From positions 151,506,240 to 151,570,239 of the forward strand of contig NC_081555.1 of the NCBI RefSeq assembly GCF_963082655.1: a stretch of 64,000 nucleotides of DNA, read 5' to 3'. This stretch comes from Stomoxys calcitrans (lineage: Eukaryota > Arthropoda > Insecta > Diptera > Muscidae). The notes below the pieces were generated by a model. That model worked only from the letters and a program-made list of their open reading frames with translations, ran no database searches and was not told where the DNA came from. Numbering within the stretch: the first letter of the stretch is position 1; the number at the start of each line of letters is the position of its first letter. The position numbers and the translations under genes are program-made. Below, piece by piece: positions 46,400 to 57,509 of the stretch.

Positions 46400-47900
46400 A
46401 ACAAGTAAAAGCGTGCTAAGTTCGGCCGGGCCGAATTGTATACACCCTCCACCATGGATCGCATTTGTCGAGTTCTTTTCCCGGCATCTCTTCTTAGGTA
46501 AAAAAAGGATAAAAGAAAAAATTTGCTCAACTATTAGTCCGATATCAAGATATGGTCAGGTTCGGACCACAATTAAATTATATGTTAGAGACCTGTATAA
46601 AATGTCAGCCAATTCGAATAAGAATTGCGCACTTTGAAGGCTCAAGAAGTAAAATAGACGGATCGATTTATATGGGAGCTGTATCGGTCTATAGACCGAA
46701 TCAGACCATAATAAACACGTGTGATGATGATCATGAGAGGATGAGTCGTACAAAATTTCAGGCAAATCGGATAATAATTGCGACCTCTAGAGGCTCAAGA
46801 AGTCAAGATCACAGATCGGTTTATATGGCAGTTATATCAGGTTATGGACCGATTTGAACCATACTAAGCACAGTTGTTGCATATCATGACAAAACACGTG
46901 GTGCAAAATTTAATTCCAATCGGATAAGAATTGCGCACTCTAGAGGCTCAAGAAATAAAAACGCAAGATCGGTTTATATGGCAGCTATATCAGGTTACGG
47001 ACAGACTTGATCCATTACATAAGAACCGACCTACACTAGCTTTACTCCTTCGAAAGTTAGCGTGCTTTCGACAGACAGACGGACGGACAGACGGACGGAC
47101 GAACAGACAGACAGACGGACAGACAGACAGACAGACGGACGGACAGACGGACGGACAGACGGACGGACAGACGGACGGACGGACAGACGGACAGACGGAC
47201 GGACAGACGGACGGACAGACGGACGGACGGACAGACGGACGGACAGACGGACGGACAGACGGACGGACAGACGGACGGACAGACGGACGGACAGACGGAC
47301 GGACAGACGGACGGACGGACAGACGGACGGGCAGACGGACGGACGGACAGACGGACGGACAGACGGACGGACAGACGGACGTACAGACGGACGGACAGAC
47401 GGACGGACAGACGGGCGGACGGACAGACGGGCGGACGGACAGCAGGGCGGACGGACAGACGGGCGAACAGACGGACGGATAGACGGACGAACAGACGGAC
47501 GGACGGACAGACGGACGGACAGACGGACGGACAGACGGACAGACGGACAGACGGACGGACAGACGGACGGACAGACGGACGGACAGACGGACGGACAGAC
47601 GGACGGACAGACGGACGGACAGACGGACGGACAGACGGACGGACAGACGGACGGACAGACGGACGGACGGACGGACGGATGGACTGACGGACGGACGGAC
47701 AGACGGACGGACAGACGGACAGACGGACGGACAGACGGGCGAACAGACGGACGGACAGACGGACGGACATGCCTAGATCGACATAAAATGTCTCGACCAT
47801 CAAGAACATACATACTTTATGTGGTCTAAGACGATTATTTCGAGCAGTTACAATAGAATGACGACATTAGTATACTCCCATCCTCTGGTGGAGGGTATAA
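46400..47900 (+). repeat. mini-me repeat, family B, with giant GACR array
   Basis: It starts AACAAGTAAAAGCGTGCTAA with the intact palindrome GGCCGGGCC. Four units, the GACR array, the core, a TA run and 'ggtggagggtataa' follow. It abuts family A sequence at 47901 in the same orientation. Confidence 0.85.
47070..47769 (+). repeat. 700-bp (GACR)n microsatellite
   Basis: Near-uniform GACAGACGGACG 12-mers have occasional 4-bp phase changes and rare substitutions (GGGCGGAC near 47405-47460). Because 12 is a multiple of 3, it gives long open frames in several frames on both strands; none is a gene. Confidence 0.97.
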
Positions 47901-48950
47901 AAAGGATGTCGAAGGCGCTAACACAACTCACTGTTCCACATTTTGGCGACATCGGATAATAAATGAGCATTTTATGAGCCTAAAATCTTAAAAATGATGT
48001 CAAAGACGCTAAAACAACTCACTGTCCCAATTTTCGGCGACATCGGACAATAAAAGCGCCTTTTATGGACCCAAAACCTTAAATGGAGAGATCAGTCTAT
48101 ATGGCAGCTATATCCTTATCTGGACCGATCTGAGCCAAATTGCAGAAAGATGTCAAAAGGCCTTACGCAACTCACTGTCCTAAATTTTGCTAAAATCGGA
48201 CAATAAAAGCGCCTTTCATGGGCGCAAGAACTTATCTCAACCGATCTCCTCCAACTTGAGGAGGGATATCGAAGGGCCTAGCACAACTCTCTGTCCCAAA
48301 TTTCGGTGAAATCGGACAATAAATGCGACTTTTATGGTCTCAAAACCTTAAATCGAGAGATCGGTCTATATGACAGCTATATTCAAATCTGGACCGATCT
48401 GAGCCAAATTGCAGAAAGATATCAAGAGGCCTAACGCAACTCACTGTACCAAATTTTGGCAATATCGGATAATAAAAGCGCCTTTTATGGGCTCAAGACC
48501 TTAAATCGAGAGATCGGTCTATAAGCCATGCGAATCTAAATCTGGACCGATTTGGGCCAAATTAAAGAACGGTGTCGAAGGGCCTCATTGTCCCGAATTT
48601 CAGCAAATTCGGATAATAAATGTGACTTTTATGGGCCTAAGACCATAAATCGGCGGATCGGTTTATATGGGGGCTATATCATGATATAGTCCGATATAGC
48701 CTATCTGCGAACTTAACCTGCTTATGGACAAAAAAGTTTTTGTGCGAAGCTTCAGCTCAATATCTCTATTTTTAAAGACTGTAGCCTGATTTCAACAGAC
48801 AGATAGGCGGACGAACATGGCTAGGTCGTCTTAGATTTGTACGCTGATCAAGAATATATATACTTTATAGGCTCGGAAAAGGATATTTCGATGTGTTGCA
48901 AATGGAATGACAAAATGAATATACCCCCATCCTTCGGTGGTCGGTATAAA
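47901..48950 (+). repeat. mini-me repeat, family A, 5'-truncated
   Basis: It starts in mid-unit ('ggatgtcgaaggcgctaaca'), runs through about six units, then a short degenerate GACR tract, the core, a TA run and 'ccttcggtggtcggtataaa'. Confidence 0.75.
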
Positions 48951-49785
48951 AAAATGAATATCATTTACAAAATTTTTTTCTTTTAAAAAATCTTTACTAG
49001 GTTTTTACTTTCAAAATTCTATTTTTTTTTTGTATCTTAAGCCTTCTATTGAAAAAATACCATACGCCCCTGTCTTCTTTATTATTTTTTTTTTTTTTTT
49101 TTGGGAACAACCGCAACTTGTCATCAATTAATTAACTACATTTAGACGAGGAGGTCTAACAACATATTTGAAATATATACTTCTTTAACATCCGTTTTTT
49201 AATGTTTCAAGGAGTTACTTTGCAATTCACCAAAGACAAGGATAACACCTTTGGGTGATTTTGCAAACTATCAGCCAAAAAGAATTAACATAAAATGTCC
49301 CTTTTTTATTTATTTCACATAAGTGCGGAGCAGCACAAAAGCAAGGCAAGGCAGGGCGGTACTAAGAACCGTTTTCGTATTTAATCGTGTATTTAGTGCC
49401 ATTAAATGTCATAAAAAGGTGTGATGTTGTGAATTGATTTTGGGTTTTACACTGCCTGTATGCCGTATGCCATCAAAATATTCCTCCCCATGGGCTATGG
49501 TAGTCACAAGTTGACATTAGCTTGAGGTAACCGTCATCTAAATGCCTATAGTTGGTAAGAATTCACCGAAACACCGAATTTTATTCAACCATGTGGCAAT
49601 GTACTAATTTATCTTGGTCCCCCTTTTTGTTTTATATGGCTTAAAGTTGAAAAGAATTTTACAGCCTTAGAGCATGGAATTGATTTTGCAATACAAGTGG
49701 CATTTATTTAAATTCATTTGCTTTGAGGGGTGATCCTGAAAGAAGAATATGCCGAACTTTGGTACACTGAAAAATGTTAATGTGC
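48951..49785. other. low-copy AT-rich DNA
   Basis: Poly-T runs lie near 49022 and 49085. No gene or repeat end recognised. Confidence 0.4.
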
Positions 49786-50020
49786 GCAAGTAAAAACTTG
49801 CTAAGTTTGGTTGAGCCGAATCATACATGTCCTCCACTTTGAATCGCATTTGCAAAGTTCTATGCACGGTATGTCTTTATGAGTAAATAATAAATCTTGC
49901 GGCTCCCAGGGGCTCAAGAAGCTATATCAGGTTCTTGATCGATTTCAACCGTACGAAGCACAGTTGTTGGAACTCATAACAGAACAATATCTGTAAAATT
50001 TCACAGTAATCATTATGGAG
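49786..50020 (+). repeat. mini-me repeat, family B, decayed 5' fragment
   Basis: It starts 'gcaagtaaaaacttgctaag' with a decayed palindrome, then 'cctccactttgaatcgcatt', one partial unit and a break. Confidence 0.55.
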
Positions 50021-50059
50021 GACTGTCATGTGCATAGGCATGTGGCCTAACGCACTGTC

Positions 50060-50370
50060 CCCCGTTTATAACTGCCGTTGTTGTAGCCACATTTGCATGT
50101 GGAGGTGGCGATCCTCGTCAAGCTCTTATAGGCGAGCAAGCTCGTTTCAACCTACACGACCGATAGCCGCGGGAACATGATAGCCATTGGTTATTTAAAG
50201 GCGCCAATATCTCGCCTTGTCTTATACCACTGATTGTCGTCGACTGCTGTTGCAGCTACTCCGTATGGAGCACTCCACTATCAGAAGGGAACCGTGGCCG
50301 TATCCCATATTCTTTTGCAGGCTTAGTTCCCTTAGCCTAAGAGCAACCTTGGCGGCAAAGTTTTGAATAG
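50060..50370 (-). repeat. LINE-related 5' region fragment
   Basis: The block 'cattggttatttaaaggcgc', 'actgctgttgcagctactcc' and 'tatggagcactcc' is shared with 62130-62255, immediately upstream (minus strand) of the RTE-like LINE. It is therefore likely a 5' UTR piece of the same or a related LINE. Confidence 0.5.
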
Positions 50371-50376
50371 GCATCG

Positions 50377-50890
50377 CACAGTGGGAGTAAATGGAAAAAA
50401 ACTAGTCAAAATTATGCTGCGTGAGAACAGATAGAGAAATCACTTTTAAGTTTAGAATGCTTAAAGATGAGGTATTACCGAGATGGTGTGCAAAAGTACA
50501 AGGCACAGGGTTGTCCGTCATTTCGCCATTTGGTCACCTCGTCATTTCGAAAAATTATTCGGACTGCCAAATCTTTATATGTGATCCGATTTTAAAAATT
50601 CTTTTCTTCTGGTTTCGTGTATCCTAGAAACCACAAGAGATTTTGTATACCTTAAGCAAATTTTTTGTGGGGATTTTTGAGCACTATCCAGCAAAAAAAG
50701 GTTGAAAATCGCACAACAAATGAAGATTTGGCAGCCCAAACAATTTTGCGAAATGATGAGGTGACCAAATTTAGGCGACTGCCAAAAGGTGCCCGGACAA
50801 CCGTATACCTTGTTATTTAGCATCTCGCTAACAACTGAGCACTAAAAATTTCAAGGAGATGTCCCTAACCGTTCTCACATGGCATATTTT
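50377..50890. mobile_element. inverted-repeat MITE (CACAGTGGGAG), left part
   Basis: The left end CACAGTGGGAGTAAATGG then AAAAAACTAGT matches the complement of the right end at about 16925-16956. Internally, GGTCACCTCGTCATTTCG (from about 50531) and its near-complement (from about 50749) form an inverted arm pair. The right end is broken by the mini-me at 50891; only 'tttactagttttttg' resurfaces at 52061, before another mini-me. No coding. Confidence 0.6.
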
Positions 50891-52060
50891 TTATACCCTC
50901 CACCATAAGATGGGGGGTATACTAATTTCGTCATTCTGATTGTAACTACTCGAAATATTCGTCTGAGACCCCATAAAGTATATATATTCTTGATCGTCGT
51001 GACATTTTATGTCGATCTAGCCATGTCCGTCCGTCTGTCTGTCGAAAGCACGCTAACTTCCGAAGGAGTAAAGCTAGCCGCTTGAAATTTTGCACAAATA
51101 CTTCTTATTAGTGTAGATCGGTTGGTATTGTAAATGGGCCATATCGGTCCATGTTTTGATATAGCTGCCATATAAACTGATCTTGGGTCTTGACTTCTTG
51201 AGCCTCTAGAGTGCGCAATTCTTATCCGATTGGGATGAAATTTTGCATTACGTGTTTTGCTATGACTTCCAACAACTGTGCCAAGTATGGTTCAAATCGG
51301 TTTATAACCTGATATAGCTGCCATATAAACCGATATTGGGTCTTGACTTCTTGAGCCTCTAGAGTGCGCAATTCTTATCCGATTGGAATGAAATTTTGCA
51401 CGACGTGTTTTGTTATGACATTCAACAACTGTGCCAAATATGGTTGAAATCGTTTCATAACCTGATATAGCTGCCATATAAACCGATCTTGGGTCTTGAC
51501 TTCTTGAGCCTCTAGAGTGCGCAATTCTTATCCGATTTGAATGAAATTTTGGCACGTAGTATTTTGTTATGATATCCAACAACTGTGCCAAATATGGTTC
51601 AAATCGGTTCATTACCTGATATAGCTGTCATATAAACAGATCTGGGGACTTGACTTCTTGAGCCTCTAGAGGTCGCAATTATTATCCGATTTGCCTGAAA
51701 TTTTGCACGACGGATTCTCTCATGACCATTAACATACGTGTTTATTATGGCCAGAATCGGTCTATAGCCCGATACAGCTCCCATATAAATCGATCTCTCT
51801 ATTTTACTTCTTGAGCCCACAAAGAGCGTAATTCTTATTCGAATTGGCTGACATTTTACACAGGTCTCCAACATAAATATAATTTAACTGTGGTCCAAAC
51901 CGGACCATATCTTAATATCGCTCTAATAGCAGAGCAAATTTTTTCTTATATCCTTTTTTTGCCTAAGAAGAGATGCCGGGAAAAGAACTCGACAAATGCG
52001 ATCCATGGTGGAGGGTATATAAGATTCGGCCCGGCCGAACTTAGCACGCTTTTACTTGTT
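50891..52060 (-). repeat. mini-me repeat, family B, full-length
   Basis: It starts 'ttataccctccaccataaga'. TA run, core, GTCY tract (about 51024-51042), five units spaced about 151 bp, palindrome 'ttcggcccggccgaa' and 'cacgcttttacttgtt' complete it. It closely resembles the copy at 25829-27220. Confidence 0.85.
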
Positions 52061-52073
52061 TTTACTAGTTTTT

Positions 52074-53180
52074 TGTACCCACCACCGAAGGATGGGGGTA
52101 TATTCTCATTTTGTCATTCCGTTTGCAACACATCGAAATATCCATTTCCGACCCTATAAAGTATATATATTCTTGATCAGCGTAAAAATCTAAGACGATC
52201 TAGACATGTCCGTCCGTCTGTCTCTAAATCACGCTACAGTCTTTAAAACTAGAAATATTGAGCTGAAATTTTGCACAGGTTCTTTTTTTGTCATTAAGCA
52301 GGTTAAGTTCGAAGATGGGCTATATCGGGCTATATCTTGATATAGCCCCCATATAGACCGATCGGCCGATTTAGGGTCGTAGGCCCATAAAAGCCACATT
52401 TTTTATTCAATTTCGCTGTAATTTGGGACAGTGAGTTGTGTTAGGCCCTTCGACATCCTTCGTCAATTTGGCCCAGATCGGTCCAGATTTGGATATAGCT
52501 GCCATATAGACCGACCCTCCGATTTAGGGTCTTAGGCCAATAAAAGCCACATTTATTATCCGATTTTGCTGAAATTTGGGACAGTGAGTTGTGTTAGGCC
52601 CTTCGACATTTTTCTTCAATTTGACCCTGATCGGTTCAGATTTGGATATAGCTGTCATATAGACCGAACTCTCGATTTAAAGTTTTGGGCCCATGAAAGG
52701 CGCATTTATTGCCCAATGTCTGCGAAATTTGGGACAGTGAGTTAAGTTATGCCCTTTGACATATATCTGCAATATGGTACAGATCAGTCCAGATTTGGAT
52801 ATAGCTGCTATATAGACCGATCTCTCGGTTTTATGTTTTGGTACCATAATAGCCGCATTTATTGTCCGATTTCGCTGATATTTGGGACAGTGCGTTGTGT
52901 TAGACTCTTCGACATGTTTCTGCAACTTGGCTCAAATCGGTGCAGATTTGGATATAGCTGCCATGCAGACAGATATCTCGATTTAAAGTCTTGGCCCCAT
53001 AAAAGGCGCATTTATAATCCGATTTCACTGAAATTTGACACAGTGACTTATGTTAGGCTTTTCGACATCTGTGTCGTATATGGTTCAGATTGGTTTATTT
53101 TTAGATATATTTACTAAAAAGACCAATATTTTGTTATGCACAATTGAACAATGGCTTGTACTTTTTACTATTTAGTCCAA
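52074..53180 (-). repeat. mini-me repeat, family A
   Basis: It starts 'gtacccaccaccgaaggatg' with core, GTCY tract (about 52206-52223) and six units. The palindromic terminus is missing; recognisable sequence fades near 53180. Confidence 0.75.
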
Positions 53181-53804
53181 ATTTCCATATTTCCATTTAC
53201 ATCCATTCATTTTTCTTCGGGCTAATTCCTAAAATTCTATCGAACATCTTCCTCCCGGAGAAAAAAGCGTTTGTTTTATTTTCTTCAGGAAAGTTTCGAA
53301 TACAAGACTAGATATTTTGTGAAAACCAGCAGCTCATCTTCTCAAAAAAGTCTCCTCACTGGTCTTCCAACAGCATATTTTCTTTCTATCCATCTACGCG
53401 TCTTTAAATGACCACTCAGTATCCTAGAAGGCCACCATAGCCTACTCATTCAGTTAGGGAGAGCTATAGACCCTTCGTATCACTCCATTGCCCTTACCCT
53501 TGAAGTATTCGTATTGTTTTCCGGAGTCTGTACCTTCCTCACTTTTAGGTCTACCAGTTTTTCCAGTGACCAATGAAGCTGAAATTCTTCACCGTGCTGT
53601 CATTTAAATTTCCCGCCTTGAAGATAAGATCGGTCAATCAATCGCTTATCGCAACCTTCATTACGGACATTGTTTTATTAGGTATCTAAATACATTTGCC
53701 GAAGCCCAGTAAAATCGGTACAAATGGTTGTTCTCCTTAAGTTTAAACAAAAGACTGAGAACACGAACTTGAAAATATGTTTGTCCATGAGAGCATATTT
53801 TATA
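53181..53804. other. low-copy DNA, no gene recognised
   Basis: Nothing supported. Confidence 0.4.
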
Positions 53805-54411
53805 AAGGGTGATTTTTTTGAGGTTAGGATTTTCATGCATTAGTATTTGACAGATCACGTGGGATTTCAGACATTGTGTCAAAGAGAAAGATGCTCAGTA
53901 TGCTTTGACATTACATCATGAATAGACTTACTAACGAGCAACGCTTGCAAATCATTGAATTTTATTACCAAAATCAGTGTTCGGTTCGAAATGTGTTCAA
54001 ATTTTGACAAATTTTGTTCAGCGATGAGGCTCATTTCTGGTTGAATGGCTACGTAAATAAGCAAAATTGCCGCATTTGGAGTGAAGAGCAACCAGGAGCC
54101 GTTCAAGAACTGCCCATGCATCCCGAAAAATGTACTGTTTGGTGTGGTTTGTACGCTGGTGGAATCATTGGACCGTATTTTTTCAAAGATGCTGTTGGAC
54201 GCAACGTTACGGTGAATGAACACATTTCGAACCGAACACTGATTTTGGTAATAAAATTCAATGATTTGCAAGCGTTGCTCGTTAGTAAGTCTATTCATGA
54301 TGAAATGTCAAAGCATACTGAGCATCTTTCTCTTTGACACCATGTCTGAAATCCCACGTGATCTGTCAAATACTAATGCATAAAAATCCTAACCTCAAAA
54401 AAATCACCCTT
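53805..54411 (+). mobile_element. fold-back derivative of a mariner-like transposon, copy B
   Basis: It has the same 607-bp length and structure as 23992-24598, in the opposite orientation: arms 53805-53998 and 54218-54411, centre 53999-54217, TA at 53803-53804 and 54412-54413. The centre encodes FSDEAHFWLNGY through GGIIGPYFFK on the plus strand. It differs from copy A by only a few bases. Confidence 0.85.
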
Positions 54412-54413
54412 TA

Positions 54414-55552
54414 TAATTTTTTTTTTTTAGCTACTGCAAGCTTGTTGCAAGTCATAAACTACACATCCATCGTTCACTCAAGCTTTTATGAAATTATTTA
54501 TTAAATTCCTTATTTTTCTCACTGCATAAGCCATTTACCAAGCTCACTCTGAACAATGTTACTTACCATGACATTTGATACTTTGAGCAGGATACTTCAA
54601 GCGCAGACCATAAAAGAGATCTCGGGCATATTTTTATGGGCTTGCTATGCAGCAACTACTTGTCTACAGAAGTCGTTAAACTACTACAAATTCCAAATGG
54701 TTGACCATAATTTTTTTGGCAACATACAATTTCTTGCACCAATGGCATGATTGGCTTACAGTATGGTCCTGCAAATCGAAATCACTTGCTATCGATAAAG
54801 CCTGGTGTAAAGATGGAATAGGTCTCATCTTCATCACCATCACTTTTAGCATCAACGTCGTTGCAGTCTTCTTTACCATCATCAGTATCGATTGTAATGA
54901 TACTCCTTTGGTTTTGGATGACAAGCGGTAGTCGGAATAAATGCACTACATGTAGTGTTGCTTCGGCGGCGTGTCGTTGTTTTTAAATTTATTTCTTTGA
55001 TTTCAGCAATTTAAGGTAATTATAATGTTGCTTCAGGGTAATTTTAACACTTCGACACCAAATCATCCAAACGCACATCACACCGCAACACCTCAAAGAA
55101 ATTTGCTAAAGCGGCATATGAAATTGAAGGCATAAAAGTTTTGTTGCAATGGAGAGATGGTAACTTCGTCAATGGTGTGGTCAACTTGTATTACTACCCT
55201 ACATAGGCGGATGTGGTCTTAAAATTGCTCGTGCTTTATCCAAAAGCATATTCTAAGAATATAATTAAAGTGTGGGACTGAATACAGACCACTCAAAAGC
55301 CCCAAAGCCACATAAAGGCCAGGCAGGCGTACGGAAAAATATGGGACTCAAATAAAGGGTCTCTGGGAGTAAAACTCGTGTGGGCCTGTGGCCGATCAGG
55401 ACAATATGGAACTCTAATGGAAGGAGCAGGGCTACGGAGTCGAGCAGTTTTTACTCGACCCCGACTCTGGAGTGGACTACACAAAACACTGATACTACCC
55501 GTGTTGTTATATGGTTTCGAGCCATGGGTACTTGCGAAAGCAAACGAATTTC
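54414..55552. other. low-copy DNA, no gene recognised
   Basis: Open frames at 54556-54931 (both strands) overlap each other and match no family I know. The minus-strand frame is acidic or Ser-rich in part and could be a transposase tail, but no motif supports it. Confidence 0.35.
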
Positions 55553-55980
55553 GTTGAAATTCGGAACAGTGAGTCAATATCCGAACCAAAAACGATCCAA
55601 ATCAGAACATATTTGGATATAGCCGCCATATAGATCGAACTGCCGATTTTGGGTCTTAGGCCTATGAAATTTGAAACAGTGAGTTTTATTAAGACTCCCC
55701 ACCATCTGTCCCGAAAATTTTCCAGACAGGGCTATATTTAGATAAAGCTGCCATAGAGACCGATCTTCAGCTTTAGAGGCTAAAGACCACAAAGGGGCAT
55801 TTATTCTCCGCTTTTGCTGAATTTCGTAAAAGTGAGCTGCTTTAAGAGTCTCAACATCCAACCCAAATATGATCTTGTTTGGACCATATTTAGATATTGC
55901 TGCCATATGGATCGATCATTCGATTTTGGGCTTAATCACCTAAACGGGGCATTTATTGACTTGATTTAGATGTTATCGGC
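55553..55980 (-). repeat. mini-me repeat, family A, decayed fragment
   Basis: Two to three diverged units ('ggatatagccgccatataga', 'gaaatttgaaacagtgag') without termini. Confidence 0.6.
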
Positions 55981-56004
55981 ACCTAAATCAAAAATGATAA
56001 AGAT

Positions 56005-56331
56005 CGGCCTATGATAGGTTAGGTTAGATTTAAGTGGCAGTCTGTCATCAGACTCACAATCAATCGTTGCTGGAAACCTTCAGTCTGTCAGCATGTTTTC
56101 CGATCAGACAGTGACCTGTCATGACGGACACATTGTCCGAGACGTCTGTTATAGCCAGTGACAGCAAAGCGGTAGACCTCTTCAAGTTTAGATTAGGCCA
56201 CATAGTTTTGGCATATCCACAACCCCCTCTTTGTGACTATCGTTGTCCTTTGATCCTGGCTCTGAAAACCTAGCTTACAGGTTGCCAGAGGCATACCCAC
56301 AGATTTCAGCTTCTCTGGAATGTGTAAAGTA
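56005..56331. repeat. unclassified interspersed repeat, LINE-3'-like
   Basis: 'taggttaggttagatttaag' and 'tggcagtctgtcatcagact' resemble text I associate with fly LINE 3' regions. No coding visible. Low certainty. Confidence 0.3.
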
Positions 56332-56567
56332 TTTGGTTGCCCAAAAAGTAATTGCGGATTTTTCATATAGTCGCCGTTGACAAATTTTTTCACAGCTTGT
56401 GACTCTGTAATTGCATTCTTTCTTCTGTCAGTTATCAGCTGTTACTTTTAGCTTGCTTTAGAAAAAAAGTGTAAAAAAAGTATATTTGATTAAAGTTCAA
56501 TCTAAGTTTTATTAAAAATGCATTTACTTTCATTTAAAAAATCCTCACTTACTTTTTGGGCAACCAA
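56332..56567 (+). mobile_element. Tc1/mariner-type MITE, copy 4
   Basis: It is 236 bp, with single changes in both terminal repeats (TTTGGTTGCCC and CAACCAA) and TA flanks at 56330-56331 and 56568-56569. It is the only one of the four copies not inside a mini-me. Confidence 0.88.
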
Positions 56568-56659
56568 TAGATCCCAGATCCCACCAATCCTTTCTAGCTA
56601 ACAATGATACATTGAACGTTGATCCCCGAGGGCAATTAGTCTGTATCGACCAGCCTGTA

Positions 56660-56965
56660 TCGAGGAGGCCACCGTAGCCCAGCGGTTTGCATGTCCGCCT
56701 ATGACGCTGAATATCTGGGTTCGAATCCCGGCGAAACCATCAGAAAAAAAATTTCAGCGGTGGTTTTCCCCTCCTAATGCTGGCAACATTTGTGAGGTAC
56801 AATGCCATGTAAAACTTCTCTCCCAAGAGGTGTCGCTCTGCGGCACGCCATTCGGATTCGGCTATAAAAGGAGGTATCTTATCATTGAGCTTAAACTTGA
56901 ATCGGACTGCACTCATTGATATGTGAGAAGTTTTCCCCTGTTCCTTAATGTTCATGGGCAAAATT
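56660..56965 (+). mobile_element. tRNA-derived SINE, best-preserved copy
   Basis: Box A TAGCCCAGCGG (from 56675) and box B GGTTCGAATCC (56718-56728) fit the internal RNA polymerase III promoter. The body runs to 'atgggcaaaattta'. This is the best reference for the family; other copies are at 17935, 18316, 21912, 28428 and 62635. Confidence 0.8.
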
Positions 56966-56969
56966 TATA

Positions 56970-57509
56970 TTTGCATGCAGCCCTGTTCTTCCCTAGTGAC
57001 ATTAGCAAAGGTTCTTGAATCCATCTTACTATTGTTCGCGCTAGTTCTTTTAGGCATGGAATGCCCTCCAGGTAACCGCAGCCTTGTGTCGGTTCAGTTT
57101 CCGAATCTTTGAGGTAGCCTGTGCAGCCAATCCCCGAGCCCAATTTATGGAGTCTCTCTGCTTATTAGTGATAGTTTTAGGATCGTTCGCACCAAGTCTC
57201 ACAATAAACTTAAGATCGATGCGCCTTCCCACCTCTTAAAGATAGTGTTGGTTTGCCAGAGAAGGCCGATGGCCTAGGCAAATTATAGGCATGCGAAGAT
57301 AGAGTAGGTTCGGCCTTATCCTTAGACTCGATCCTGGTGCCTTCGTCAAAAGTCCCCTGCTGACCAGTCGTCTGTCGGCTAGTGGAGCCTGAAGCAACCG
57401 TTGCACCAGTCGAAGTTTCAGTAGCAGACAGGATGCTATTGCCTGATACCACCACCGCAGCTGTTGGGTCTTTGGAGTCCATTCTTTGTGTAGGGTACCT
57501 GCAATTCAT
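56970..57509 (-). pseudogene. unidentified coding relic, possibly LINE ORF1
   Basis: Minus-strand frames overlap at frameshifts. A Ser/Thr/Gly-rich stretch (57509-57210) is followed by a basic segment (RDSINWARGLAAQATSKIRK, then NRHKAAVTWRAFHA) that stops at 57050. The composition and the switch from low-complexity to basic resemble LINE ORF1 remnants, but no zinc knuckle or known domain is visible. Confidence 0.3.

Noticed and set aside
47031..47829. Long open frames on both strands (255, 260 and 250 codons) made of RTDGQTDG or SVRPSVCP repeats
   Set aside because: They arise because the 12-bp GACR unit is divisible by three and stop-free in several frames. There is no start context, no domain, and they are open on both strands at once.
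51292..51874. Minus-strand frames with RGSRSQDPRSVYMAAISGY repeats
   Set aside because: This peptide recurs in every family B mini-me because the unit of about 151 bp is often stop-free in one frame; it is not a protein family.
54676..54931. Overlapping 82- and 76-codon frames on opposite strands
   Set aside because: They show no known motif and no supporting context, and overlap antisense; they could be chance.
56718..56728. True tRNA gene at the B box
   Set aside because: The sequence cannot form a complete cloverleaf and is followed by a SINE body shared by several dispersed copies.
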